Shown: one piece after another, positions 21,628 through 33,429 of the stretch
Numbering within the stretch: the stretch's first letter is position 1
Layout of the letters: every line of letters starts with the position of its first letter
NCBI GenBank assembly: GCA_015680685.1
Contig: MNCI01030296.1
Location: 321,438-385,437, forward strand
Direction of reading: 5' to 3'
From: Gnetum montanum
Taxonomy: Eukaryota > Streptophyta > Gnetopsida > Gnetales > Gnetaceae
DNA length: 64,000 nt
The notes under the pieces: model-generated
Seen by the model: the letters and a program-made list of their open reading frames with translations, nothing else
Told to the model about the DNA's origin: nothing
Database searches by the model: none
Position numbers and translations under genes: made by a program

Positions 21628-24480
21628 ATGAACATGAATCTAGATCAACCTTCCACATCGGTGTTTGACATACTTGACACCATCATCCATCCAAAGCGTG
21701 CTATGCTCAGCCATGAACAATGTAACTTTGTTTGTGCCAAAATCCAAGTAGGGTTACCCGTGGATCGCCTTGACATAGAGACAAAATAAGATTTTGAACA
21801 AGTCTACCAGGATAGATGAGAGTACAACCTTTCCTCATTCGACATAATCCCACTTACGGAGTCCTATCACTAGTTGTTCCAACTCATCTGTTTAAATGAG
21901 CACGATGTAGGGGCCAACTACAAGGAAGCCTCATAGGAGGAGGAAGACAAGTTAGAAGCCTGATTTGAATGTGAGAGCCCTCTTTACACTATCTTCCAAC
22001 AACCACTTCCCAGTTTGGCCCCTCCTTGGTTCAATTTACCAATACTCCATGAGACGGTAACCATGCCTGCTTAGCCTTCCTTGCTAGCGGCTAGCATGTT
22101 TGCCCAACCCTACGTTCACACAAGGACCATCTCCAGGCCCTAAATGCCTCAAATGACTCAAGTATCTTACGTCCTACCTATCTCCTTAGCACCCTCTGCA
22201 ATGGCCTAACCCACAGATGTGTGGTTGGCCCCAATTACTATGCCTATGACACAACCTACATAGCAAGCATCTCATGTGGTCCCATAACTTGCAACTAGGT
22301 CATGGACTAAACAACTAGTACAATGGGCAACACAATTGGCACAGCTTGCTGCAACATCCTAGAACTAGGATCAAGCATTCCAACTCATCCAAACCTTAAT
22401 GGAAGAGGTCAAGCAACTCGAGGCCACCTCCTCTGAAACCATCAAGATGGTGGAATTCTACTAGGACAATCTGATAAGTCCTACAGTCTCACCCCTAACT
22501 TTCCCAACTAGGGTCTCATTGCCTTAGCTCACCAAGTACAATGGTAAAGGGGACCCCAACATGCACTTGATCACATTTAGGTCTGAGTGTCTGCTATTGC
22601 AAGCTTTGCCAAATGCCATCATATGCGTGTTTGCCATGTCGCTAATTGGCAAAGCCCTAGACTGATACTACGTGCTACCCAAAGCCTCCATCTCCTCCTT
22701 TGAGGATCTCCTAAGCTAGTTTGTGACATACTTTAGGTACAACTTGAAGCCTGAAGCAACCCTCGACCAACTCATGTAGATTAAGCAAGGCTCCTTAGAG
22801 CCCATGCCAAAATTTATCCAATGCTGGGGAATTGCATTAAATGAAATGCGAGAGCCAATCGCAGAGACATATCTCTTGGCCATCTTTAAAGGTGTAGTTA
22901 ACAACTTTATCAAGTCAAAACTATACTACTTGGCCTCAAAGTCTCTCAGCCAAGCCTTTGCCCAAACAAAGGGCATAGAAGAAGTAGCATAAGTAAGCAA
23001 TGACCCGACCTATGTGGCCTACAGAAATCAACACATGTGAAATCAAGACACAACAATGACAACAATAGCCATAAATGCCAAAGTAATTGATGAGCGGTGA
23101 GGTACCTCCTATGCCCAACCATACGAATCACAAGTGTTCACACACGATCCCATTGAATTCTGTGGATGGGACTAGTTATGACATCTAGATTGTTATGCCT
23201 TGATCACAGTTCACTATCTTCCAACTTGGACTAGTGGTAACTTTCTCATGTATGGTTTAGTCCAGAGTGAGGCATATGATAATTGATGTTGTTTTGGCCT
23301 TATGTTTTTCCTAACGATAATAAAGAAATCAATTACTTAATATAATTAATAACATAAACATAAAAGCCTAAACTAGCCTACAGGCAATGAGTGTCCGTTC
23401 CTAACTTGTTGTACACATCTTGAATCCATGTATTTACTATTGGGATTACCAAACGCTATGCTATTGGATGAACCAAGTAATAACACTGTTGGGATTACCA
23501 AGTGAATGTATGTTTACACTTGAAATTGGTCACGCTCATTTTGCCAATTCATTAACATGCATGGAAACGTAAATATTAACTAAGTACATGGAATAAAAAT
23601 TGCATTAAAAGTAAATTTAATCTAAGTTAAAGTGCTACAATGAATAAGAATCAATCTCGATCTTATTTCCATTCATGGAATGTGTCCAAGTACATTGCCA
23701 CTTGAATAAGATTCCATACAACTAAATCAAATCCACACTACAGGCACTCACTAACTATTTTCTAAGACTACAAAATAAAATTGTAAGAGTTCAGCTACTC
23801 TATCGACCAAAGAATTACATAAACACAACTATGAGAACGTATTTATTTATTTTATTACTAGGCTACATTGACGGGGCCTCATCGACATATGAAATGATGA
23901 GTCAACAGGGCCACATTGATGTAACTGACCATGTCAACGAGGCCTCGTTGACGCAGCCAATTATTGGAGCCTTAACATCAGAGCCTTTTTGTCAAAGCTA
24001 ACCAAAAATTTTACTTTTTATTAGATAACCTAATCAATTGATGACTCATTGGCAACCAACCATAGGCAAGAGGCTAAGTAGCCCAAAGCCCTAGCATACA
24101 AAGCTGCCAACTTTGGTGCCTAGGCAACCAACTCATCCAAATTAGTAGGGGCCATAGCGTAAGCTACTCCAAGACCCAACTTTGAGCACAAAGATTGCTC
24201 AAAGTATACCCCACTACTGATGAGGCCCTCATAGCTACTAGATTAACTACTAAAAGTCAGGCTTATCCAACACAAGCGAGTGTTGGAGAATGTTGACCAA
24301 TGACATGACATGTACTACGAGCTATTAAGGAATCCTACCTTAGTAGTACCAAATGAGCCCCCGATCCCAGAACACTTTAAGTTGAACCAAATCTATCACT
24401 ACCACCAGATGTTTGGTCACAATACAAACTCTTGTTGGTCTTTGCAAGATGATTTGCAAAGAATGATAGAAAGGGGCTAA
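21628..24480 (+). pseudogene. Gag relic of element B
   Basis: The likely start is the ATG at 21628 (MNMNLDQPSTSVFD). CNFVCAKIQVGLPVDRLDIE near 21717 matches A and C. The retrotransposon gag domain spans about 22555-23040: AMSLIGKALD, RYNLKPEATLDQLM, EPIAETYLLAIFKGVVNNFI, KSKLYYLASKSLSQAFAQTK. It is interrupted by a solo LTR at about 23091-24050 and resumes with NPTLVVPNEPPIPEHF and FGHNTNSCWSLQDDLQRMIE (24330-24475). Numerous TAG, TGA and TAA stops and frameshifts make it non-functional. Confidence 0.88.
23091..24050 (-). repeat. Solo LTR of the D/L2a family inserted in gag of B
   Basis: The left edge TGATGAGCGGTGAGGTACC, followed by AACCATACGAATCACAAG, matches the reversed 3' end of the L2a LTR; the right end includes TGATGACTCA. 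It splits gag coding sequence that resumes on the other side. A perfect 20-base palindrome GTCAACGAGGCCTCGTTGAC lies at 23933-23952, with related half-sites near 23867-23885. I could not find a clear target duplication, and the right edge is approximate. Confidence 0.7.
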
Positions 24481-26010
24481 TTGGTGCTTGACACGGTAGA
24501 CCAGTCCAACGTAGATGATGTTGCCTATGTCATCAACATCATTGACATGGGTGGCAAGTCAGCACTAGTGCAAAAGCCTTTTATGGTCCGTGTACCTCTG
24601 AACAACATAAATTTCCCCTTGGCCTCCACAAGTAAGAGGCCTCCCTTCATTATCAAAGAGCCACTTTGGCCACCCACAACACCCTTCGTGGTCAGGGTTC
24701 CGCAACAATTATCCACTAAGATGTTAAATTGGCATACCGCAAAAATGACTGCTAAACTTCCATTTGTCATTAAGGTGCCACAACAAGCTAGCCCATAACA
24801 CTTGTCTGCTAAGGCATTAAACTAGCTTTCCACAACAACAACTCCTAAACAATCATTTGTAGTTAGGGTGCCACAACACATTGTCCCCTCACCTACCCAA
24901 AGATCAATAGTGGGCAATGTATCAATCCATTCTCCTCCAAGGGCCAACCTTGCCAGTAACACAGGTAGATCCACCAAATGGCAACACAAAAGGCCAAACG
25001 AATGCCTTGCAAACCAAATGACTAGGTAATAATGAGACTAAAGAGCACTCAGGCCATTGAATCTAGTCCCTATCCTTACAATCCCCATGGCCGAAGCAAA
25101 GGCCACAACTAGTAACCCACAATTGTGTACTGAAGCCCCCAAGCAGGCCAAGCAAACCAAGCCCAAGTCCCCTCCATAAGAGATCCATATCCTAGGCCAC
25201 ATGGAGGAGGTCAAGGCCAACACAACATTCAACAAGGGTAAGGACTTTGCAAATGCATTAGCCTAGGTGAAACAAACACTCAAGCAGAAAAATACAACAT
25301 TGAACTTGTATGACTTAGTCATGATCTCATTTGCCCACTACCAAGCCCTGGCTAGGATGTTGGTCTCCATTCCTATTATGGAGGACATCCCTACAAATGA
25401 GAATGCTATTTGTGTAGTGATGTTGCCCCCTATGCCATAGGAATCGGGTTCAACATCCCTAGTGTTTTGCGACAAGGCAATTAAGGTCAACTTGAAACAA
25501 GGGGAGGTCACAACAACTTCACTATCTATTAGCATACACATTAGGTAGTGCACCATTCCCAGGGTGCATGTTGATGATGGTGTAGCAACAAACGTAGTTC
25601 CATACACCATCGTAGACAAGCTAGGCCTTACAGACAAGATCAAACTAACCAAAACCACATGTCTAAAATCCTTCAATGGATCATGCATCACCATCAAGGG
25701 TACCATCAACATAGCCTTCATGGTAGGGGAGCAGTTCCCCATCTCTATAGATTTCACCATCATAGAGAAAATGCCAGAATTCAACTTGATCCTAGGCAGG
25801 CCTTGGTTGGTCCAACTATAGGTCATCTCCTTTCCCATCCACCAAGAAATCCACCTTCCATATGAAGGTGTCCAAGTTATCATCCATGGTGATGATGCCC
25901 TCCCTCTAGCTATCCACAACATAGACATGGGACAAGTGTTAGAGGTGGAATTTCCTGATGATGCACCTATGGCAAACAATGCAACACCCAAGGCTAACAC
26001 ACCCAAATGA
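24481..26010 (+). pseudogene. Linker with PFVVRVP repeats and protease of element B
   Basis: 24481-24880 encodes a linker with five copies of a P-F-V-(V/I)-(R/K)-V-P peptide (PFMVRVP, PFIIKEP, PFVVRVP, PFVIKVP, SFVVRVP) spaced by about 20-35 residues. 25280-25440 (NLYDLVMISFAHYQALARML) precedes a retropepsin at 25558-25820. Its active site is VDDGVATNVVPY (the DDG is at 25573-25581) and its C-terminal motif is LILGRPWL. A tail with HQEIHLPYEG ends at the TGA before 26011. Several TAG and TAA stops break the frame. Family knowledge: retropepsins work as dimers and process Gag-Pol. No pol follows here. Confidence 0.82.
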
Positions 26011-26309
26011 GTGGTTGAAGCCAATAGCCTCTTAGAGCACACTAGGCCCTATGTGCCCCCTAATAGGAAGCAATTGCATGACCAAGGTACTCCCTTGGCC
26101 CAGAATGTGCTAGGTACCTACCCACCCTTTGCTACTACACATCATGCATTTTTGACTTTTGCTTGCATTACATTAGTTTATGCACTTACATTCAGCCTGC
26201 TTGCTTAGCTTATGCATCATTTCGCTTGGTTTATGCATTCATCCACTTAGCCTACACATGAAAAACATCAAAGCCCATAAAAATCATAATCATTAAAATT
26301 ACAAAAAAA

Positions 26310-26524
26310 AATGTTATGGCATGCTATGGCCTTAAACTAGCAACCCACAGCCTGCCATGACCCTAAATTGGCAATGCATAGCCCATCATGGCCTTAACCT
26401 AACACCTCTAGCTCACCATGGCCCTAAACTGGGTAATTCATGGCATGAAATGACCCAAAACTAGCAACACATGTGGCCTAAAATGGCCTTAAACTACCAC
26501 TGTGGCCTGAAATGGCTTAAAACT
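26310..26524 (+). repeat. Short-repeat region after the protease of element B
   Basis: About six degenerate units of 30-40 bases around CATGGCCTTAAACTAGCAAC. Related units (GAAATGGCCTTAAACTAG) follow the protease of element C at 63130-63345. The repeat thus belongs to the family, not to this copy alone. Confidence 0.65.
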
Positions 26525-26880
26525 ATTTATAATGGTGGAGAGGACCATTCTCAGAGAAGGAATTTGCAATTCAAGAGGTAGCACCGCCTCAGATCCGTAA
26601 ACCAGGCTATAGGGCGTACTGCCTGTAGCTGTTCTACACGTAGTACGATATGCCCATAGCACGTAGAGGATCTGTTCATGCCACCGCCTTTTGTTGCGAT
26701 CGAGCATCTTCTTGAGCAAATTGATAATTATCTTGTTGGATGCTTCAGCTTGACGATTTTCCTACGGGTAATAAGGAGAGGAAAACGATTGCCTGATACC
26801 TAGGTTATCACAGAAGGANATCGGTCGGTATTTCCAGCTGCCGACATTTTTTGTCGTTACAATAGTGGCAAGTCACCACA
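26525..26880 (-). pseudogene. Antisense integrase fragment inside element B
   Basis: The minus strand reads IRQSFSSPYYP, a TAG stop, then [18 protein letters not shown] and [38 protein letters not shown]. This is the C-terminal half of a Ty3/gypsy integrase core, including the Glu of the DD35E triad (in AEASNK). The preceding Asp motif region (about 26845-26875) is shifted and degraded. It lies in the opposite orientation to B, so it was captured or inserted rather than being B's own pol. One N at 26819 lies within it, so an assembly join cannot be fully excluded. Confidence 0.85.
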
Positions 26881-27744
26881 TTGCTCTAATGTGCATGATT
26901 GGACTAGCCAAGCCACTCAAGAGTGCACATCCCCCTCATCTTGTTATGGCCTACATGCATCCATTCCCTACATTCCCACATTCTATACCCTCTCATTCCC
27001 CCACATTCCCCTGCATGCAAACCCTTTAATGCATACGCATTATGAAACACATGGCATTCTCTTCACGTCCAACCATAGAACCCAAGGCAAATGTAACACA
27101 ACTCATCCCATGGGGAGCCTTTGTTAGTTGGTCAAAGCCCAAGTGGATGTAACATAACTCATCCTAGGGAGGAAACACCTATTTGACAAATGCGACATTG
27201 TTGCATAAAGCAAAGCCCATTAGGTGGCACATAGTTCACTCTATGGCCCACACCTTGTAGCTAACATTCAACAATGTGCTGAACCAAAGTAGGTTTGCCT
27301 CATAGCAAAGCAAAAATGCAAAAGAAAAAAAAGAGGGAATAGGGGAAAGCACATCCCCAAGCAAATCATGAACGTTGCAATTTTGCAACTAGCCCAGCTC
27401 TGAATCTACACCTTGACTCTCTCATGAGCACTCTCATGAGAGGTCAATGTTTTAGGGGTAAGCCACCCTCATGCCATGGTCATTGTCAACCATGCTAACT
27501 TCACATCTTACATCATGATACATTGTTTTCATTTCATCTCCTCTGTTTGCATTTCATCTCTCTAGCATATTGCCTATACCCTTTGCCCTTAGCATACCCC
27601 TACCCATAGCACTTTTGAATGTGGTGGAATAACATTTGATTAGCTAACGATGAGCAATGTTGGTGCCATGGCTGCTATGGTGTTTTGTTATTCTTTGTCG
27701 ACGTCTTTTAGGCCACTCCTCCAGATGTCAACAAAAGGGACCAA
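26881..27744 (+). other. 3' untranslated interior of element B with polypurine tract
   Basis: No coding frame is recognised. The last bases before the 3' LTR (27731-27744) contain CAAAAGGGACC, which fits a polypurine tract priming plus-strand synthesis. Confidence 0.6.
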
Positions 27745-29329
27745 TGAAACACCACAAAAATTTGAGCTACCGCCTCTCAAATGTAAATTTTGCTAAGTGT
27801 CAAAATGATAACACTTGCTGTAGAATTTTTCTAAGTGCTAAGAATACACTCTCCACTACCAAGACTATGCTCTAGAGTGTAGTTAGCATGGAAGCATATT
27901 TTTTGCAGAATTTTCTAACTATTGGGACTACGCTCCTGACTACGCTCTAGAGAGCAATCATCTCTGAAGCCAAATTTTATACGATTTTCTCTAAGTGTTA
28001 TGACTATGCTCACCCCTAGTTGGGAGCGTAATCAACCTTCCCTAGAGTGTAGTCAGCACTTAGCCACATTTTGCCAAATTTTTGCCTAAGTCTAGGACTA
28101 TGCTCTTCCCTAATGCAAAGCATAGTCAAGCGTAGACATGTAGAACCACCTCCAAAGGCCTCCAAAACATAGCATCAGCATTTGCATTAGCTCTAACACA
28201 CCTCTAGTAGTAGCATTTTTCTTTTCTGCATCCCCCTTCTCCCCAAAATTGTAACTATGCTCAACACCACTTCTCACAGTGGATAGCATAGTCCTGGAGC
28301 ATAGTCTTTAAAAGTTGCATTTTTTGGGATTTTTAGGTACATTGTGGTCTCCTTAGCACTTACACATATATTTGGGCAACGTAGTCATAGTTTCATGGCC
28401 TTGCAGAGTTTGTCAGAGCACTGCAGAGCTTAACACCGCAGAGCATAGTTGGGGTCAGCATAGTCCAAACTACCTTATAGTGTAGTCTCAACTACCACAT
28501 TGCCACGTTGTGCCCGATCTACATTTTGGGCTCACCCTAGCCCTATAAATACCCTTGCACCCCACAAGTTTAGGGGATGGCTTTTTGGGCATTTGGGTTG
28601 GCAAATCTCAAATGTAGTTGGCATTTTTGCATTCTTGGAATTTAGCACTTAGCATTTTGGGTGAACAAGACCCAAAGGCACTAGTAGAGAGGTAGAGTTG
28701 CATTCCACAACCCATGATAGCCCTACAAGATACCATATCCCATGGTACACCACAGTGGCCAACCTAGTAGGCATGGACACCATAGTGAATGTCAAAGTTC
28801 ATGGCCTAACACTACCAAGACTATGACTATGCTCTTCACTATGCCTATTATACACCGCGTACCTTCTAAACCCCTGTTGGAGCTAAGTACGCTCAACCCC
28901 ATTTGGGGTGGTGTTCTATTTCTCTCTCCTACATTTCATGTTTTCTTTGCATTTTTTACATTTTTCATGCATGGTCATATTCCTACTATGCTCAGGCAGT
29001 AGTCTCCATGGGTTGGCATCCCTATTTTCTCTGAAACCCTTGACTACGCTCGCCCTCATCCATGAGTATGCTCTATACTTAGCACTGTAAAATATTGCTT
29101 AAACATTTAGCATCATTTTGCATCATTTGCATTTACATCATGGCTAACCATGCCATCCTTGGTTGCATCCAATGCCCTAGTTGCAACTGGCAAAGTCCCT
29201 GTTTGATCGATAAAACCATTCAAGGCACTCCACCTCCATTTCCAACAAGCCCTTGTGTGGAGGCAGGGTTAGGTTGTGCCTCTGTTGATCCCTTGGTGAT
29301 TCTAACCACCAATGTTTTCAATCATTACA
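27745..29329 (+). repeat. 3' LTR of element B
   Basis: 1585 bases, starting TGAAACACCACAAAAATTTG and ending ATCATTACA. TATA box CTATAAATA at 28543-28551. It is about 100 bases longer than the 5' LTR because of an extra block of GCGTAGTC-type repeats near 28000-28130. Confidence 0.93.
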
Positions 29330-29334
29330 GTGAT

Positions 29335-30729
29335 GTTTTTTTAAGTTATCATCCTTACAACTAATCTTGAAAAAGCTCCCATCTAAGGAAGGAAAAGTAT
29401 CATACCTTGCCCTCATTTAGAAACACTCAAATGGGTTTTCACTTACTACTAAAGATTTCCTGTTAAGAAAAGAGAAAAACTAAAGAAACAAATAATTAAA
29501 AATTTAGCTGAAGCATTAGTTGTTAAATGATGTTACCTCGAACTGACAAGGTAAGAAAATTAGCCAAAGAATCTCTTTGAAAAACCACATCACATCGAAA
29601 CTTCCAAATGACATATGTCATAAAAAATAAGTGGACAAAAGCAACTCTAATTATGAAGCTAAAATCCTTTAAGTTGAGGAGTATCACCAAAAAAAATTCA
29701 TCTAAGCTCAGTTAAAAACCATGTAACTACCTACTATACAAAGTCCAAGAGGTAAGAGTAAGGAGACAAGTTTAAAAACAATGGATGAATGAATCTCCCA
29801 TCTTGTAGATAAGACATCTTGAGCCATGAACACCCAAATGACACCTCCAAATACCAATAGGCAAATCTTGATGAATCAAATATAGTAGAAAATGTCTAAG
29901 TTTTGAAGGAGTAGTTCCATGCTTCCTAAATTCATTACTTACAAAACTACACATTTTAATTAACCTTCTAGAGATAATTAAATGTTGGCCAAATATTAGT
30001 ATTAAAACTGATAAGAGTGTACACAATTTTAGACTAATATGGAAAAAAATAATGGCCATTAATCTAAAAAAAATTCTAAAAACCATCATAAGAATCTTAA
30101 AATAGTTACATGCCTATCCAAACTATCCAAAATATCAAAAAGATGTGGAGTTTTTAGAAGCATTAATGCCATAAAGACTCTGATACTTAAACTAAGTAAC
30201 CCATTGATTAGAAGGAAATACCAAGCTTATACTATGCACCACAAAGATGTCAACACTTATTAGCCCATGGTTCATTATTAATAGGAAACTACCATGGAGA
30301 AATATTATCAAGCATACAAGTAGAAATAGTAATATTATTGAAGTTTTAAAAATCATTGATAAAAGTCCAAGCCTTCCTGATGTGCTTTATGACAATAGAA
30401 CCCAATATAGTAATACATTTTTTAAAAAAGAATGAAATTAAGAAAATGAGTATCTTTCTAGTAATCACTATCTTTAGGCTCACCCATATAGATGTGCTTA
30501 TGAAAAAGAAGCTTTGAAGTCTTTCCACAAGATAAGCATTTAACCACCCACTTAACACATAAAACAATACCTTGCTTATAACAATTCACTAACCCTAATC
30601 AACCATCCTCTTTGTGAGAAGAGCAAATGTCCCAAGTAATATGACAAAATTCTTTTCTAGAATAGCTACTACAAAAGAAATTTCATGCAGGATGATCAAT
30701 GTAATGATTCACAAAAATACTAGGAGCCC
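29335..30729. other. No recognisable gene
   Basis: AT-rich flank contiguous with 19690 before element B inserted. A minus-strand frame of 105 codons (29772-30089) has no family I recognise. The minus strand of 29500-30090 vaguely suggests a decayed coding region (WKFRCDVVFQRDSL), but I would not name it. Confidence 0.4.
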
Positions 30730-31470
30730 AACATAATGAACTTATTCATCCATTGCTAGGATTACTAAGTGTTATGCCACTAGATGAACTAAGCAATAGT
30801 GCTACTTGAATTTCCAAGTGAACATGTACTTACATTCAAAGATATTTATGCCCATTCTATAGAGATTAACATGCATGAAAACTAATAATTATTTTAATCG
30901 CATCAATAAGTAAAGAACACAAGAAAGTAAATCTAATATAATTCAAAGTGTTGCAATGAAAGGGAATCAATCTTAGTCTTTATTTCCATTGATGAAATGT
31001 ATTCAAGTACATTTCTCTTGAATAAAAATTCCATATAATTGACTCAAAACCATGCTATAGGCACTTGCTAACTACTAGTATAAATTAAGAAAACACCTTG
31101 ATAGAGTTTTAGTACTGCTACATTAATGGATACCATTAATGCAATAGGTGAGAGGTATTTATAGCCAAAATCATTCCTAATGATATTGCATCTATAATAT
31201 TGTAAGGCAGGATATGATACCGCATTTGCAACATTGCATCCATTTTATTTACTATTCATCATACCCCCATGATTGACTAAAAAGTTATTTTCAAGTTACA
31301 CATAATTAGGACATAGTTTCTTACAAAATTTATAAGTGACTTTCATTAATTGATAGAATCATTAACTAACTAATTGAGTATTTCATTATAAAATTTATTT
31401 GATGATTAAAAATAATTAATAAAAATCTAAATAGATATAATAAATTATAAAATTATGTAGATTTTTTAAA
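30730..31470 (-). repeat. LTR fragment of the D/L2a family
   Basis: Aligns with the solo LTR at 23091-24050 and with 7140-7700: the TTACTAAGTG...AAGTGAACATG block, ATTAACATGCATG, and a minus-strand TATA box CTATAAATA at 31156-31164. The primer-site-proximal end is missing. In minus orientation it follows the coiled-coil ORF relic at 31480-33410, so it is probably that element's 3' LTR. Confidence 0.65.
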
Positions 31471-31479
31471 ATTTTTTGA

Positions 31480-33410
31480 TGCAGAGTCTTTAACTTGTTT
31501 TTGATGGTGGTAGCCCCTCTTACCTTGATAATTCTTGTAGTTAATTAGTTACTACTTCTCTCTTCATGCAAAAGTGGTTTAGAAGCATCTTGAACTTATT
31601 GATATTAGTTTGTGGATCATTAATAATCTAGGAAAGCTTGGCTAGATTATTAGTTGTTGGCACATCCAATGAAAATGATAGCTTTAAAAACATCTTATTG
31701 GCTTAGACATAAACTAGACTACAAAGTTGGTACATTCAATGTCAAATGCCCACACCTATTCCTTGAGTTCATGGTAGTCTATCATTCGCTTGGCCAAGTT
31801 CTTCATAATGTTTCATTGTCTTGTTTATTAAGCTTAAAGACCCTCTAGCTTTACATTTATAGCTTATAGTTTTGGTTTGTTTTGATCATGAAGTTAGCTC
31901 TCATGTCCAAAGAGGGTAAACATGGAGAAAGCTTATCTTTTAACTTTTACGAGTAGTTATGAGAATAACAAGATTATCATATTTGAGGTTAGCTAATTCC
32001 ATGTGATAGGTCATTTCCTTGATTTACAAATCTTTTATCTTAGTCTTAGCCTAATTGACCACATTGATTTCATTAAGAATGCTCTTCTAAGTAATGTCTA
32101 CTAATTGCTATAAAGGAATATTCTAGTGGGCTTAGCCATCTTGATCTCCTTCTTATTAATCTTTATTTTAATCTTAACTTAATTTCTATAAATTTTCTTA
32201 AACATTTCCTACTTTGAAGTGTTAATTTTCTAGCCCTAATCTCGATTGCAAACTACTATTGAAGTGCTTATACTTTTGTCCTAGAAAGGTTTCTATTTTA
32301 TCTAACTAAAATTTTGATGTTCAACTTTGCTTTTATAAATTATTCTTGAATATGACTTAGACTTACTTCTAACTACTCCTTCTCCTTTGCCATTTGAGTC
32401 AACCTTTAGTTTTCTATTGCTAGCTCCTCATTTTCTTTCTTCATCATGATGATGATATTCTAAAGTACATGAGACTTGGCATCAATCATAGATGCATCTT
32501 ATGTATCTTTCTTTCTCTTCATTACTAGTTGATGTTGCTTGACCATAAGATGATTGATTTCATCAATGTAGAATTGACCAAGAAACTTAGAAGTAACAAA
32601 CTAAGTAAGGTTTTACAGTTGTGCACAAGGTTGGGTGATTTCAACTTACATTTTTTAGATCTATAACTTAGCCAAGCTTTAGACATATCTAACTTTCCAT
32701 TTATGGTAATATCTTGAATTGCATCATTGTGACATCGTTAGGAATGTTGAACATGTTCTTGATCATTTACTTGATGTATAGTATTTTATGAAGTACATCT
32801 TCATGTTGCTCCACTATTATACTACCTTCTCTTATTCCACTAGTTCCTATAGTACCTAAATGTCTTCTATGATAATAAAGTTAGGAATGGATGCCATTAA
32901 AATAGTTAATACATTATTAATATGGTTACTTAACAACTTCATAGCTTCTTATTATCCTTCATAGGGCATTACAATAGTGGTAGCTCCCTCACTGAACTCT
33001 AATGTAGCTTGAAATGTAGTAATGTTTGTTGTGTTTAGTGATATCTACTTAGTTTGAGGATTCATTAAGATCTTAGACTCATCTCATGTCATAATTTATT
33101 TTTTGTAAAGTCATGTGATTCCTAACTCATAGCTTTTGATCATTCCTATAGGTGGCTCAATCCTAGGATCTACTACTCCAACTTTTCTACCATCTATTTT
33201 GCCATCAATACAAGGTGATATTTCTTCACAATCATAATAGAAGAATGCAATAAGTGCTATTCTTATGTAAATTAATATTAGTGTTAGTAGCTCAAACCAC
33301 AAGCAATGAAAACATCCTTTCTTTACGATAAGTCTTATGCATGTGAAAGGAGTTGGTGGACCTATTAGTCCATTTATGCCCATATAAGAATCTTAAACTA
33401 TGGTCTCAGC
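31480..33410 (-). pseudogene. Relic of a 3' coiled-coil ORF (L2a type)
   Basis: The minus strand has no intact frame but reads in pieces as a Lys/Glu/Leu/Gln-rich, helix-like protein (for example INEMTYHMELANLKYDNL near 32000), ending with NYKNYQGKRGYHHQKQVKDS near 31500. The N-terminal part includes the open stretch 33111-33383. Its position next to a D/L2a-family LTR and its overall composition match the second ORF of L2a (40471-43176). Function unknown. Confidence 0.45.
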
Positions 33411-33429
33411 TCAAACTTCCTTCTACTTT

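Larger units (their letters stand above)
19696..29329 (+). mobile_element. Element B: complete gag-protease LTR retrotransposon
   Basis: Complete structure: LTRs at 19696-21180 and 27745-29329, each starting TGAAACACCAC and ending TTACA. A perfect 5-base target duplication GTGAT flanks it (19691-19695 and 29330-29334). A putative primer-binding site follows the 5' LTR and a polypurine tract (AAAAGGGA) precedes the 3' LTR. The 6.56 kb interior has gag, a repeat-containing linker, a protease, a short-repeat region and an antisense integrase fragment. No sense-strand reverse transcriptase, RNase H or integrase is present, so it needed another element's enzymes. The LTRs differ at 12 of the first 80 aligned bases, so the insertion is old. 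It sits just 5' of the minus-strand Helitron relic. Confidence 0.95.

Noticed and set aside
29772-30089. 105-codon minus-strand frame
   Set aside because: Composition (F, L, I-rich) suits chance AT-rich sequence. No motif, no neighbours and no upstream signals.
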